A stretch of 64,000 nucleotides of DNA from Seriola aureovittata (lineage: Eukaryota > Chordata > Actinopteri > Carangiformes > Carangidae), in NCBI RefSeq assembly GCF_021018895.1, contig NC_079367.1, forward strand, positions 1,069,230 through 1,133,229. The letters run 5' to 3'. The position numbers and the translations under genes are program-made. Each line of letters starts with the position of its first letter. Position 1 is the stretch's first letter. The notes beneath the pieces were generated by a model. It was given only the letters and a program-made list of their open reading frames with translations, made no database searches and had not been told where the DNA came from. Below, one piece after another: positions 20,745 through 32,518 of this stretch.

Positions 20745-20953
20745 TAGAATAAAAATAATAATAAATAAAAAAAAAAAAAAAAAAAATTAATTAGAATAAA
20801 AATAAATAAAATAAAGTGAATATAAAAAAAATATATAGATAATACAAGAATATGTTTAAATATATATCTCTGTAATATATATATATATAGAAAGGTAATT
20901 ATTGATTTACTATAATAATAGTATAATATGTATTTTAATAATATTATTATTAG

Positions 20954-21032
<79 letters not shown>

Positions 21033-21048
21033 AAAAAAAAAAAAAAAA

Positions 21049-21086
<38 letters not shown>

Positions 21087-22185
21087 AATGTAATTGCAAA
21101 TTGCGAAATTACTAAAATGGAGGGGTGTATTTGGAATTAAAATTCGGGGCCGGAAAAGTAAGTGCTAGAGAATAAAAACATAAGTGCTTATAGAAATAAA
21201 AACATATAAGTGTTAGTAATAAATATTAGTAAGATAAAAGGCATGCATGTAATAAAAAATTGATTAGTAAGACACAAGTTTAGTTTCCTGCCCCTATTTC
21301 TAAAATTCCAAGTCTATTGATATTAAAAAATGTTAAGAATAAAAAGTAAAATGTGCACCTCCCGTCCTGGCGTGGATTCGAACCCCAGTCTGCCGTATGG
21401 CAGACCAGGGCTTAGACCATTCTGCTGTCTTTCCAGTTGAGTTGGGATGGGATCCGCATGGTCCAAGAAAACTGCAGGAACAGGCTCGGGAGTACCGTAC
21501 CCAGAGGTGGTGGATGTGGTTTTCCTTACTTCAGTCGTCGTTTAAACCTCCGGGCACAGTGGTCCCGAGCCTGTGGATCCAAATCTTCTCCGCTCTCTTC
21601 CTCTGTCCACAGGTCCAGCGGTCATTATTTTCTAAAACAGTTATGATGAGATGGGTGGGGGGATGTAGTTGGAAATGTTGTACCAGGGGGGTGGGAAGTC
21701 GACCTTCCCCAATGTTGTAGAGGTGCTGGGATAGACGGGTGTGGGTGGAATGTTTGGTTTCTCCTATATAGTGTTTATTGCAAAGTGTGCAGGTGATTAT
21801 GTAGACTATATTGGTGGTGGTGATGGAGAAAGAGCCGAGAGTGGGATATGCTGTGTTGCTAAGTGGATTGTGGATGAATTTTCTGTTCTTGTAGTGATGA
21901 CTATATGGCAGGGGGGGTGTGGGTCTATGGTCGGTGAATTGTGATCTGATGAGGATTGACTGGAGGCTCTTGTGTTTTCTGTAGGCTGAAATGATTTTGT
22001 GGTTATGAAATGCCGGATGTACAGACTGTAATATAGAAAAGTTGTGTTTAATGATGCGGTGTAGGGCAGTGGTTTGGTGAGAGAAGGTGGATACAAAGGG
22101 TATCAGGTGTGGCGGTGGAGGAGGGTTATGGTGTGTTGGTGGGGAATGTCTATGGGGTGAGCTTAGGCCGTGCCTGTCCTTGGGG
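20316..22185 (-). mobile_element. Truncated 3' copy of PLE family A (first)
   Basis: Nearly identical to 13,190-15,030: telomeric-type 3' end, tRNA-like sequences, poly(A) tracts and the coding part of the endonuclease (minus-strand frame ending at 21,531). Homology to ORF2 stops in the telomere-like linker (about 22,180). There the GGGGTT repeats of the linker merge into the GGGGTT repeats of the next copy's 3' end, so the frame runs on into non-homologous sequence. Confidence 0.9.
21531..22185 (-). pseudogene. ORF2 remnant: GIY-YIG domain only
   Basis: The last ~218 residues of ORF2 are kept (from the NPNPKDRHG linker end to GGLNDD) with the CTLC, HYIGET and WIHRL motifs intact. The whole RT domain is missing. 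The open frame continues upstream to 22,355 only by chance, through the 3' end of the neighbouring copy. It is not expected to be functional. Confidence 0.85.
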
Positions 22186-22397
22186 TTGGGGTTATGGGTT
22201 TGGGTTAAAATACTGTGCACTGGCCTACTGATCTGACAGAGCGGATGGCTGGATGGAGAAAGAAGTGGTCTTTCCCATGGGGGATCAGGGTTCGATTCCC
22301 AGGCAGAGCAACGGACAGAGAGAAGAGAGGGACCTGCTGCAAGTATCTTTAACAAGGAGTAGCGGGCCCAGCAAATAAATAAAATAAATATAATAAA

Positions 22398-22755
22398 AAG
22401 ATAAAAGAATAAATGTAAAGTTAAAACTGGTAGTGATAAATTTAATATATAAAAAGAATAAAATATAATAAAAAGATAAAAGAATAAATGTAAAGTTAAA
22501 ACTGGTAGTGATAAATTTAATATATAAAAAGAATAAAATATAATAAAAAGATAAAAGAATAAATGTAAAGTTAAAACTGGTAGTGATAAATTTAATATAT
22601 AAAAAGAATAAAATATAATAAAAAGATAAAAGAATAAATGTAAAGTTAAAACTGGTAGTGATAAATTTAATATATAAAAAGAATAAAATATAATAAAAAG
22701 ATAAAAGAATAAATGTAAAGTTAAAACTGGTAGTGATAAATTTAATATATAAAAA
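22398..22755. repeat. Five-copy 75-bp tandem repeat in the PLE 3' region
   Basis: A 'gataaaagaataaatgtaaa' unit recurs at 22,400, 22,475, 22,550, 22,625 and 22,700, a strict 75-bp spacing. Equivalent positions in the other PLE copies (about 13,400 and 20,550) hold one unit followed by the long poly(A) tracts. Confidence 0.92.
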
Positions 22756-23214
22756 AAAAAAAAAATATAAAATGTAATTGCAAATTGCGAAATTACTAAA
22801 ATGGAGGGGTGTATTTGGAATTAAAATTCGGGGCCGGAAAAGTAAGTGCTAGAGAATAAAAACATAAGTGCTTATAGAAATAAAAACATATAAGTGTTAG
22901 TAATAAATATTAGTAAGATAAAAGGCATGCATGTAATAAAAAAATGATTAGTAAGACACAAGTTTAGTTTCCTGCCCCTATTTCTAAAATTCCAAGTCTA
23001 TTGATATTAAAAAATGTTAAGAATAAAAAGTAAAATGTGCACCTCCCGTCCTGGCGTGGATTCGAACCCCAGTCTGCCGTATGGCAGACCAGGGCTTAGA
23101 CCATTCTGCTGTCTTTCCAGTTGAGTTGGGATGGGATCCGCATGGTCCAAGAAAACTGCAGGAACAGGCTCGGGAGTACCGTACCCAGAGGTGGTGGATG
23201 TGGTTTTCCTTACT

Positions 23215-24343
23215 TCAGTCGTCGTTTAAACCTCCGGGCACAGTGGTCCCGAGCCTGTGGATCCAAATCTTCTCCGCTCTCTTCCTCTGTCCACAGGTCC
23301 AGCGGTCATTATTTTCTAAAACAGTTATGATGAGATGGGTGGGGGGATGTAGTTGGAAATGTTGTACCAGGGGGGTGGGAAGTCGACCTTCCCCAATGTT
23401 GTAGAGGTGCTGGGATAGACGGGTGTGGGTGGAATGTTTGGTTTCTCCTATATAGTGTTTATTGCAAAGTGTGCAGGTGATTATGTAGACTATATTGGTG
23501 GTGGTGATGGAGAAAGAGCCGAGAGTGGGATATGCTGTGTTGCTAAGTGGATTGTGGATGAATTTTCTGTTCTTGTAGTGATGACTATATGGCAGGGGGG
23601 GTGTGGGTCTATGGTCGGTGAATTGTGATCTGATGAGGATTGACTGGAGGCTCTTGTGTTTTCTGTAGGCTGAAATGATTTTGTGGTTATGAAATGCCGG
23701 ATGTACAGACTGTAATATGGAAAAGTTGTGTTTAATGATGCGGTGTAGGGCAGTGGTTTGGTGAGAGAAGGTGGATACAAAGGGTATCAGGTGTGGCGGT
23801 GGAGGAGGGTTATGGTGTGTTGGTGGGGAATGTCTATGGGGTGAGCTTAGGCCGTGCCTGTCCTTGGGGTTGGGGTTAGGATTAGGGCAAGGGGTAGGGG
23901 GTAGGTTAGGGTTAGGATAGGAGGACAGGGGTGGGTTAGGGTCAGGGGAGGTGGGTGGGTTGGGATTAGGTCTGGAATGTGGGGTAGAGGGTGGGTTAGG
24001 TTTAGGGTGAGGGAAGGGATGGGGAACAGAGGTTGGGGAGGGGTGGGGGTGGTGTGGGCAGGGATCAGGATGCAAACCCAGGTTCGGGTAGGGGAGAGGA
24101 CTTACCGACGGCCTAAGCTCATGGACCTGGGGTGAAGAGGAGAGGTGGAAGGGTGGAGAGAGGGAGGGGGGAGAGCGAGTGGGAGCGAGAGAGGCCAGTG
24201 TGGAATATTTTATGCTACGGAGGAATCGTTTAGAATAGCCTCTAGGGCGTAGACTGCTAAAAAGGGTACTGGTGGCTGTGTGAAAATCCTGAATGTTGCT
24301 ACAAATTCTAAAAAAACGGATGATTTGTGATTTTATGATACCT
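23215..24343 (-). pseudogene. ORF2 remnant: C-terminal RT edge, linker and GIY-YIG domain
   Basis: The linker and endonuclease match family A ORF2 closely. Upstream the coding sequence continues through 'FLRSIKYSTLASLAPTRS' to the telomeric junction, so about 375 residues remain and the RT catalytic core is absent. A methionine codon near 24,075 is incidental. Confidence 0.85.
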
Positions 24344-24532
24344 AGGGTTAGGGTTAGGGTTAGGGTTAGGGTTAGGGTTAGGGTTAGGGTTAGGGTTAGG
24401 GTTAGGGTTAGGGTTAGGGTTAGGGTTAGGGTTAGGGTTAGGGTTAGGGTTAGGGTTGGGGTTGGGGTTAGGATTAGGGCAAGGGGTAGGGGGTAGGTTA
24501 GGGTTAGGGTTAGGGTTAGGGTTAGGGTTAGG
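24344..24532 (+). repeat. Telomeric tract with an embedded fragment of the PLE linker
   Basis: About 18 uninterrupted TTAGGG units (24,345-24,455) are followed by ~50 bp identical to the linker DNA of PLE ORF2 ('ggattagggcaaggggtagg'; compare 15,045 and 23,878). Further TTAGGG units lead into the first 705-bp unit. Confidence 0.92.
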
Positions 24533-27500
24533 TTAACAGAGTTTTGCCACCTATCGTACCCCCTACCATAGTCGTTAAGGTCTGTAGCTTCTGATAGGAA
24601 GGTCGTAGAGACCTGAAACCAAGTTTCGCCCCCACTAATTCGGCCACGCCCTTTCCAACGGTACCAGCCACTCGCCTGTGGGACCTTCGGTTCCCGAGAT
24701 GCATTGCGTAAAAATTTTAAATTGTCTGTATCTCGGGAACCGTAAGTCGTAGAGAGATGGGTCCAAGACTGGCGTGTTCAGCGCCCCCTAATTAGGTCTG
24801 ACGCCACCCACTCCCGTGTCTCTACGACCTTTCGTTCCGGAGTTATAAGCCAAAACGTCTTTCCCATAGGAAATGAATGGGAGACGATTGGTACTGAAAA
24901 TTGACTAAGTGTTGAAGCCAAAATCTACCTTGTAGAAACCATTTAGGAGCATGTTTCAGACCATTTGGAGTCGATAGGTACCCATTTCCAAGAGACATTT
25001 TTTGGTATGTTGACATTTTTTCTATAGGTCAAATGGCAGTATACCAGGTGTGTGGTGTACCCGGGGCCTAAGGATGCAAGGTAAGTGCCCAGAGATATGC
25101 TGGGAGTCAGGTAAGGTATCAGGTAAGTGTTGTAATGTTTTCTTCTTCCACAGGATACTTTCCTTCCACAGGTAAGCTCACTGCTTGTGGCATCAGCACT
25201 CTCTAATTGGCCAACTCCTGCCTTACCAAACATGGGGTTAGGGTTAGGGTTAGGGTTAGGGTTAGGGTTAGGGTTAGGGTTAGGGTTAGGTTAACAGAGT
25301 TTTGCCACCTATCGTACCCCCTACCATAGTCGTTAAGGTCTGTAGCTTCTGATAGGAAGGTCGTAGAGACCTGAAACCAAGTTTCGCCCCCACTAATTCG
25401 GCCACGCCCTTTCCAACGGTACCAGCCACTCGCCTGTGGGACCTTCGGTTCCCGAGATGCATTGCGTAAAAATTTTAAATTGTCTGTATCTCGGGAACCG
25501 TAAGTCGTAGAGAGATGGGTCCAAGACTGGCGTGTTCAGCGCCCCCTAATTAGGTCTGACGCCACCCACTCCCGTGTCTCTACGACCTTTCGTTCCGGAG
25601 TTATAAGCCAAAACGTCTTTCCCATAGGAAATGAATGGGAGACGATTGGTACTGAAAATTGACTAAGTGTTGAAGCCAAAATCTACCTTGTAGAAACCAT
25701 TTAGGAGCATGTTTCAGACCATTTGGAGTCGATAGGTACCCATTTCCAAGAGACATTTTTTGGTATGTTGACATTTTTTCTATAGGTCAAATGGCAGTAT
25801 ACCAGGTGTGTGGTGTACCCGGGGCCTAAGGATGCAAGGTAAGTGCCCAGAGATATGCTGGGAGTCAGGTAAGGTATCAGGTAAGTGTTGTAATGTTTTC
25901 TTCTTCCACAGGATACTTTCCTTCCACAGGTAAGCTCACTGCTTGTGGCATCAGCACTCTCTAATTGGCCAACTCCTGCCTTACCAAACATGGGGTTAGG
26001 GTTAGGGTTAGGGTTAGGGTTAGGGTTAGGGTTAGGGTTAGGGTTAGGGTTAGGGTTAGGTTAACAGAGTTTTGCCACCTATCGTACCCCCTACCATAGT
26101 CGTTAAGGTCTGTAGCTTCTGATAGGAAGGTCGTAGAGACCTGAAACCAAGTTTCGCCCCCACTAATTCGGCCACGCCCTTTCCAACGGTACCAGCCACT
26201 CGCCTGTGGGACCTTCGGTTCCCGAGATGCATTGCGTAAAAATTTTAAATTGTCTGTATCTCGGGAACCGTAAGTCGTAGAGAGATGGGTCCAAGACTGG
26301 CGTGTTCAGCGCCCCCTAATTAGGTCTGACGCCACCCACTCCCGTGTCTCTACGACCTTTCGTTCCGGAGTTATAAGCCAAAACGTCTTTCCCATAGGAA
26401 ATGAATGGGAGACGATTGGTACTGAAAATTGACTAAGTGTTGAAGCCAAAATCTACCTTGTAGAAACCATTTAGGAGCATGTTTCAGACCATTTGGAGTC
26501 GATAGGTACCCATTTCCAAGAGACATTTTTTGGTATGTTGACATTTTTTCTATAGGTCAAATGGCAGTATACCAGGTGTGTGGTGTACCCGGGGCCTAAG
26601 GATGCAAGGTAAGTGCCCAGAGATATGCTGGGAGTCAGGTAAGGTATCAGGTAAGTGTTGTAATGTTTTCTTCTTCCACAGGATACTTTCCTTCCACAGG
26701 TAAGCTCACTGCTTGTGGCATCAGCACTCTCTAATTGGCCAACTCCTGCCTTACCAAACATGGGGTTAGGGTTAGGGTTAGGGTTAGGGTTAGGGTTAGG
26801 GTTAGGGTTAGGGTTAGGGTTAGGTTAACAGAGTTTTGCCACCTATCGTACCCCCTACCATAGTCGTTAAGGTCTGTAGCTTCTGATAGGAAGGTCGTAG
26901 AGACCTGAAACCAAGTTTCGCCCCCACTAATTCGGCCACGCCCTTTCCAACGGTACCAGCCACTCGCCTGTGGGACCTTCGGTTCCCGAGATGCATTGCG
27001 TAAAAATTTTAAATTGTCTGTATCTCGGGAACCGTAAGTCGTAGAGAGATGGGTCCAAGACTGGCGTGTTCAGCGCCCCCTAATTAGGTCTGACGCCACC
27101 CACTCCCGTGTCTCTACGACCTTTCGTTCCGGAGTTATAAGCCAAAACGTCTTTCCCATAGGAAATGAATGGGAGACGATTGGTACTGAAAATTGACTAA
27201 GTGTTGAAGCCAAAATCTACCTTGTAGAAACCATTTAGGAGCATGTTTCAGACCATTTGGAGTCGATAGGTACCCATTTCCAAGAGACATTTTTTGGTAT
27301 GTTGACATTTTTTCTATAGGTCAAATGGCAGTATACCAGGTGTGTGGTGTACCCGGGGCCTAAGGATGCAAGGTAAGTGCCCAGAGATATGCTGGGAGTC
27401 AGGTAAGGTATCAGGTAAGTGTTGTAATGTTTTCTTCTTCCACAGGATACTTTCCTTCCACAGGTAAGCTCACTGCTTGTGGCATCAGCACTCTCTAATT

Positions 27501-29857
27501 GGCCAACTCCTGCCTTACCAAACATGGGGTTAGGGTTAGGGTTAGGGTTAGGGTTAGGGTTAGGGTTAGGGTTAGGTTAGGGTTAGGTTAACAGAGTTTT
27601 GCCACCTATCGTACCCCCTACCATAGTCGTTAAGGTCTGTAGCTTCTGATAGGAAGGTCGTAGAGACCTGAAACCAAGTTTCGCCCCCACTAATTCGGCC
27701 ACGCCCTTTCCAACGGTTAGGGTTAGGGTTAGGGTTAGGGTTAGGGTTAGGGTTAGGGTTAGGTTAGGGTTAGGGTTAGGGTTAGGGTAGGGTTAGGGTT
27801 AGGGTTAGGGTAGGGTTAGGGTTAGGGTTAGGGTTAGGGTTAGGGTTAGGGTTAGGGTTAGGGTTAGGGTTAGGTTAACAGAGTTTTGCCACCTATCGTA
27901 CCCCCTACCATAGTCGTTAAGGTCTGTAGCTTCTGATAGGAAGGTCGTAGAGACCTGAAACCAAGTTTCGCCCCCACTAATTCGGCCACGCCCTTTCCAA
28001 CGGTACCAGCCACTCGCCTGTGGGACCTTCGGTTCCCGAGATGCATTGCGTAAAAATTTTAAATTGTCTGTATCTCGGGAACCGTAAGTCGTAGAGAGAT
28101 GGGTCCAAGACTGGCGTGTTCAGCGCCCCCTAATTAGGTCTGACGCCACCCACTCCCGTGTCTCTACGACCTTTCGTTCCGGAGTTATAAGCCAAAACGT
28201 CTTTCCCATAGGAAATGAATGGGAGACGATTGGTACTGAAAATTGACTAAGTGTTGAAGCCAAAATCTACCTTGTAGAAACCATTTAGGAGCATGTTTCA
28301 GACCATTTGGAGTCGATAGGTACCCATTTCCAAGAGACATTTTTTGGTATGTTGACATTTTTTCTATAGGTCAAATGGCAGTATACCAGGTGTGTGGTGT
28401 ACCCGGGGCCTAAGGATGCAAGGTAAGTGCCCAGAGATATGCTGGGAGTCAGGTAAGGTATCAGGTAAGTGTTGTAATGTTTTCTTCTTCCACAGGATAC
28501 TTTCCTTCCACAGGTAAGCTCACTGCTTGTGGCATCAGCACTCTCTAATTGGCCAACTCCTGCCTTACCAAACATGGGGTTAGGGTTAGGTTAACAGAGT
28601 TTTGCCACCTATCGTACCCCCTACCATAGTCGTTAAGGTCTGTAGCTTCTGATAGGAAGGTCGTAGAGACCTGAAACCAAGTTTCGCCCCCACTAATTCG
28701 GCCACGCCCTTTCCAACGGTACCAGCCACTCGCCTGTGGGACCTTCGGTTCCCGAGATGCATTGCGTAAAAATTTTAAATTGTCTGTATCTCGGGAACCG
28801 TAAGTCGTAGAGAGATGGGTCCAAGACTGGCGTGTTCAGCGCCCCCTAATTAGGTCTGACGCCACCCACTCCCGTGTCTCTACGACCTTTCGTTCCGGAG
28901 TTATAAGCCAAAACGTCTTTCCCATAGGAAATGAATGGGAGACGATTGGTACTGAAAATTGACTAAGTGTTGAAGCCAAAATCTACCTTGTAGAAACCAT
29001 TTAGGAGCATGTTTCAGACCATTTGGAGTCGATAGGTACCCATTTCCAAGAGACATTTTTTGGTATGTTGACATTTTTTCTATAGGTCAAATGGCAGTAT
29101 ACCAGGTGTGTGGTGTACCCGGGGCCTAAGGATGCAAGGTAAGTGCCCAGAGATATGCTGGGAGTCAGGTAAGGTATCAGGTAAGTGTTGTAATGTTTTC
29201 TTCTTCCACAGGATACTTTCCTTCCACAGGTAAGCTCACTGCTTGTGGCATCAGCACTCTCTAATTGGCCAACTCCTGCCTTACCAAACATGGGGTTAGG
29301 GTTAGGTTAACAGAGTTTTGCCACCTATCGTACCCCCTACCATAGTCGTTAAGGTCTGTAGCTTCTGATAGGAAGGTCGTAGAGACCTGAAACCAAGTTT
29401 CGCCCCCACTAATTCGGCCACGCCCTTTCCAACGGTACCAGCCACTCGCCTGTGGGACCTTCGGTTCCCGAGATGCATTGCGTAAAAATTTTAAATTGTC
29501 TGTATCTCGGGAACCGTAAGTCGTAGAGAGATGGGTCCAAGACTGGCGTGTTCAGCGCCCCCTAATTAGGTCTGACGCCACCCACTCCCGTGTCTCTACG
29601 ACCTTTCGTTCCGGAGTTATAAGCCAAAACGTCTTTCCCATAGGAAATGAATGGGAGACGATTGGTACTGAAAATTGACTAAGTGTTGAAGCCAAAATCT
29701 ACCTTGTAGAAACCATTTAGGAGCATGTTTCAGACCATTTGGAGTCGATAGGTACCCATTTCCAAGAGACATTTTTTGGTATGTTGACATTTTTTCTATA
29801 GGTCAAATGGCAGTATACCAGGTGTGTGGTGTACCCGGGGCCTAAGGATGCAAGGTA
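24533..29857 (+). repeat. Tandem array: ~705-bp subtelomeric unit alternating with TTAGGG tracts
   Basis: Units start with 'ttaacagagttttgccacc' at 24,533, 25,291, 26,061, 26,825, 27,588, 27,875, 28,591 and 29,307. Each full unit ends 'ccttaccaaacatgggg' and joins TTAGGG repeats. Period differences (758, 770, 764, 716) are multiples of 6, so only the telomeric tract length varies. Unit 5 is cut after ~130 bp by telomeric repeats and unit 8 runs into the gap. The units look essentially identical. A 96-codon minus-strand frame is repeated in each unit but has no recognisable domain. Confidence 0.95.
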
Positions 29858-30357
29858 NNNNNNNNNNNNNNNNNNNNNNNNNNNNNNNNNNNNNNNNNNN
29901 NNNNNNNNNNNNNNNNNNNNNNNNNNNNNNNNNNNNNNNNNNNNNNNNNNNNNNNNNNNNNNNNNNNNNNNNNNNNNNNNNNNNNNNNNNNNNNNNNNNN
30001 NNNNNNNNNNNNNNNNNNNNNNNNNNNNNNNNNNNNNNNNNNNNNNNNNNNNNNNNNNNNNNNNNNNNNNNNNNNNNNNNNNNNNNNNNNNNNNNNNNNN
30101 NNNNNNNNNNNNNNNNNNNNNNNNNNNNNNNNNNNNNNNNNNNNNNNNNNNNNNNNNNNNNNNNNNNNNNNNNNNNNNNNNNNNNNNNNNNNNNNNNNNN
30201 NNNNNNNNNNNNNNNNNNNNNNNNNNNNNNNNNNNNNNNNNNNNNNNNNNNNNNNNNNNNNNNNNNNNNNNNNNNNNNNNNNNNNNNNNNNNNNNNNNNN
30301 NNNNNNNNNNNNNNNNNNNNNNNNNNNNNNNNNNNNNNNNNNNNNNNNNNNNNNNNN
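29858..30357. other. Assembly gap of exactly 500 N
   Basis: A round-number run of N indicates a scaffold gap of unknown true size. Telomeric repeats read TTAGGG before it and CCCTAA after it. Confidence 0.99.
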
Positions 30358-31280
30358 GAAAACTTATTCTGAAGTGTTCTGTGTAGAAATCTCACTTAAT
30401 GTGAACGCTCAGATTTTGGATACACACAGACAGCTTTAAGGAGGAAAGAGCCGCTTTAGACGCTGGAAACGTGGAAACAGCGCTTTACAACAGTATCGCA
30501 TTCTCAGGTGTAGCTGATAACTTTATGACATGTAAACATGAAATCCATCATATTCTTCATGAATGCTACTCAAATAGACAGGAAAACTTATCCTGAAGTG
30601 TTCTGTGTAGAGATCCCACTTAATGTGAACGCTCAGATTTTTGATACACTCAGACAGCTTTAACGAGGGAAAGAGCCGCTTTAGACGCTGGAAACGTGGA
30701 AACAGCGCTTTACAACAGTATCGCATTCTCAGGTGTAGCTGATAACTTTATGACATGTAAACATGAAATCCATCATATTCTTCATGAATGCTACTCAAAT
30801 AGACAGGAAAACCTATCCTGAAGTGTTCTGTATAGACAGGACAATGAGTGACAAAAACTCAGTTCTCAGACACAGAGAACGCTTCTGACGAGGACTTTTA
30901 GAGCAGATCCTGACGCTTAACAGAGCGTTACAACAGTATCGCATTCTCAGGTGCAGCTGATAACTTTATTACATGTAAACATGAAATCCATCATATTCTT
31001 CATGAATGCTACTCAAATAGACCGGAAAAATTATCCTGAAGTGTTCTGTGTAGAAATCTCACTTAATGTGAATGCTCAGATTTTGGATACACACAGACAG
31101 CTTTAAGGAGGGAAAGAGCCGCTTTAGACGCTGGAAACGTGAAACAGCGCTTTACAACAGTATCGCATTCTCAGGTGCAGCTGATAACTTTATTACATGT
31201 AAACATGAAATCCATCATATTCTTCATGAATGCTACTCAAATAGACAGGAAAACTTATCCTGAAGTGTTCTGTATACTCT
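30358..31280. repeat. ~223-bp tandem repeat next to the gap
   Basis: Units begin 'gaaaacttatcctgaagtg' near 30,358, 30,582, 30,807, 31,024 and 31,248 and contain 'tcgcattctcaggtg' and 'catgaaatccatcatattc'. The third unit differs strongly in its first half ('ctcagttctcagacacagag'). This repeat is not seen elsewhere in the window. No gene is visible. Confidence 0.9.
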
Positions 31281-31560
31281 CTCCATTCGGCTATCAACTC
31301 TATCAGATCAGTAGGCCAGTGCACAGTATTTTAACTCAAACTCATAAACCCAACCCCAACCCCAACCCTAACCCTAACCCTAACCCTAACCCTAACCCTA
31401 AACGCCCAATGATCCTGAGGTCCACTACTGAGGATGTGTTTCGAAATTCACCTGAAAATAAGATAAAACAGACAGAAGACAAAATTGTTAAACTCAATAC
31501 CTTCACCCATTACGGATATGAAATACACCTTACCTTACCCTAACCCTAACCCTAACCTTC
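31281..31560 (+). mobile_element. PLE 3'-end remnant with CCCTAA tract
   Basis: About 31,290-31,350 matches the PLE family A 3' end ('atcagtaggccagtgcacag', 'aactcaaactcataaaccc', as at 44,565-44,615) and runs into CCCTAA repeats at 31,350-31,400. The rest is short unique sequence ending in another CCCTAA tract near 31,540. Confidence 0.75.
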
Positions 31561-31795
31561 CTTTACTCTATGGCGAGGCATACACACTGTGGGGGAGTTA
31601 AAAAGTAACATGCGCCGGCCAGTGCATTGCCTTTGACTCTCTATTCAACTGTGATGCCCAGTGGCATTATGGGGAGAGTCATCGTGATAATTCTTATAAA
31701 CCTAACCCTAACCGAGCGAGGGAAGGACCGTGCACCTCCCGGACCCTTTCGGGGACGGGATCAGTTCCCCTTCCCTAACCCTAACCCTAACCCAG
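31561..31795. other. Patchwork of short fragments
   Basis: It includes a segment like the edge of element E ('ccggccagtgcattgcc') and one like the PLE 5' fragment ('gggatcagttcccctt'), each bordered by short CCCTAA runs. No gene is visible. Confidence 0.55.
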
Positions 31796-32518
31796 CACCC
31801 TCTGATTGGCCTATTCATGTTTGGTAAGGCAGGAGTTGGCCAATTAGAGAGTGCTGATGCCACAAGCAGTGAGCTTACCTGTGGAAGGAAAGTATCCTGT
31901 GGAAGAAGAAAACATTACAACACTTACCTGATACCTTACCTGACTCCCAGCATATCTCTGGGCACTTACCTTGCATCCTTAGGCCCCGGGTACACCACAC
32001 ACCTGGTATACTGTCATTTGACCTATAGAAAAAATGTCAACATACCAAAAAATGTCTCTTGGAAATGGGTACCTATCGACTCCAAATGGTCTGAAACATG
32101 CTCCTAAATGGTTTCTACAAGGTAGATTTTGGCTTCAACACTTAGTCAATTTTCAGTACCAATCGTCTCCCATTCATTTCCTATGGGAAAGACGTTTTGG
32201 CTTATAACTCCGGAACGAAAGGTCGTAGAGACACGGGGGTGGGTGGCGTCAGACCTAATTAGGGGGCGCTGAACACGCCAGTCTTGGACCCATCTCTCTA
32301 CGACTTACGGTTCCCGAGATACAGACAATTTAAAATTTTTACGCAATGCATCTCGGGAACCGAAGGTCCCACAGGCGAGTGGCTGGTACCGTTGGAAAGG
32401 GCGTGGCCGAATTAGTGGGGGCGAAACTTGGTTTCAGGTCTCTACGACCTTCCTATCAGAAGCTACAGACCTTAACGACTATGGTAGGGGGTACGATAGG
32501 TGGCAAAACTCTGTTAAC
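31796..32518 (-). repeat. Inverted copy of the 705-bp subtelomeric unit
   Basis: Reverse complement of the units at 24.5-29.9 kb, running from the 'cattagagagtgctgatgc'-type end to 'ggtggcaaaactctgttaa', with only scattered substitutions. It is followed by CCCTAA repeats, as expected for an inverted unit-plus-telomere module. Confidence 0.95.

Larger units (their letters stand above)
22186..24343 (-). mobile_element. Truncated 3' copy of PLE family A (second), capped by telomeric repeats
   Basis: It carries the same 3' region and reaches further upstream into the RT domain than the first fragment. At 24,343, inside the codons for 'FKGIIKSQIIRF', the PLE stops and a perfect TTAGGG tract starts. 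The poly(A) segments of the other copies are replaced here by a 75-bp repeat expansion. Confidence 0.9.

Noticed and set aside
24943..29291. Six identical 96-codon minus-strand frames
   Set aside because: They are copies of one frame inside the 705-bp unit, so identity reflects recent duplication. There is no domain, no signal peptide, and the region is dominated by splice-like and repeat sequence.
29796..30395. Frames of 180-200 codons over the gap
   Set aside because: They consist of unknown bases; no coding information exists there.
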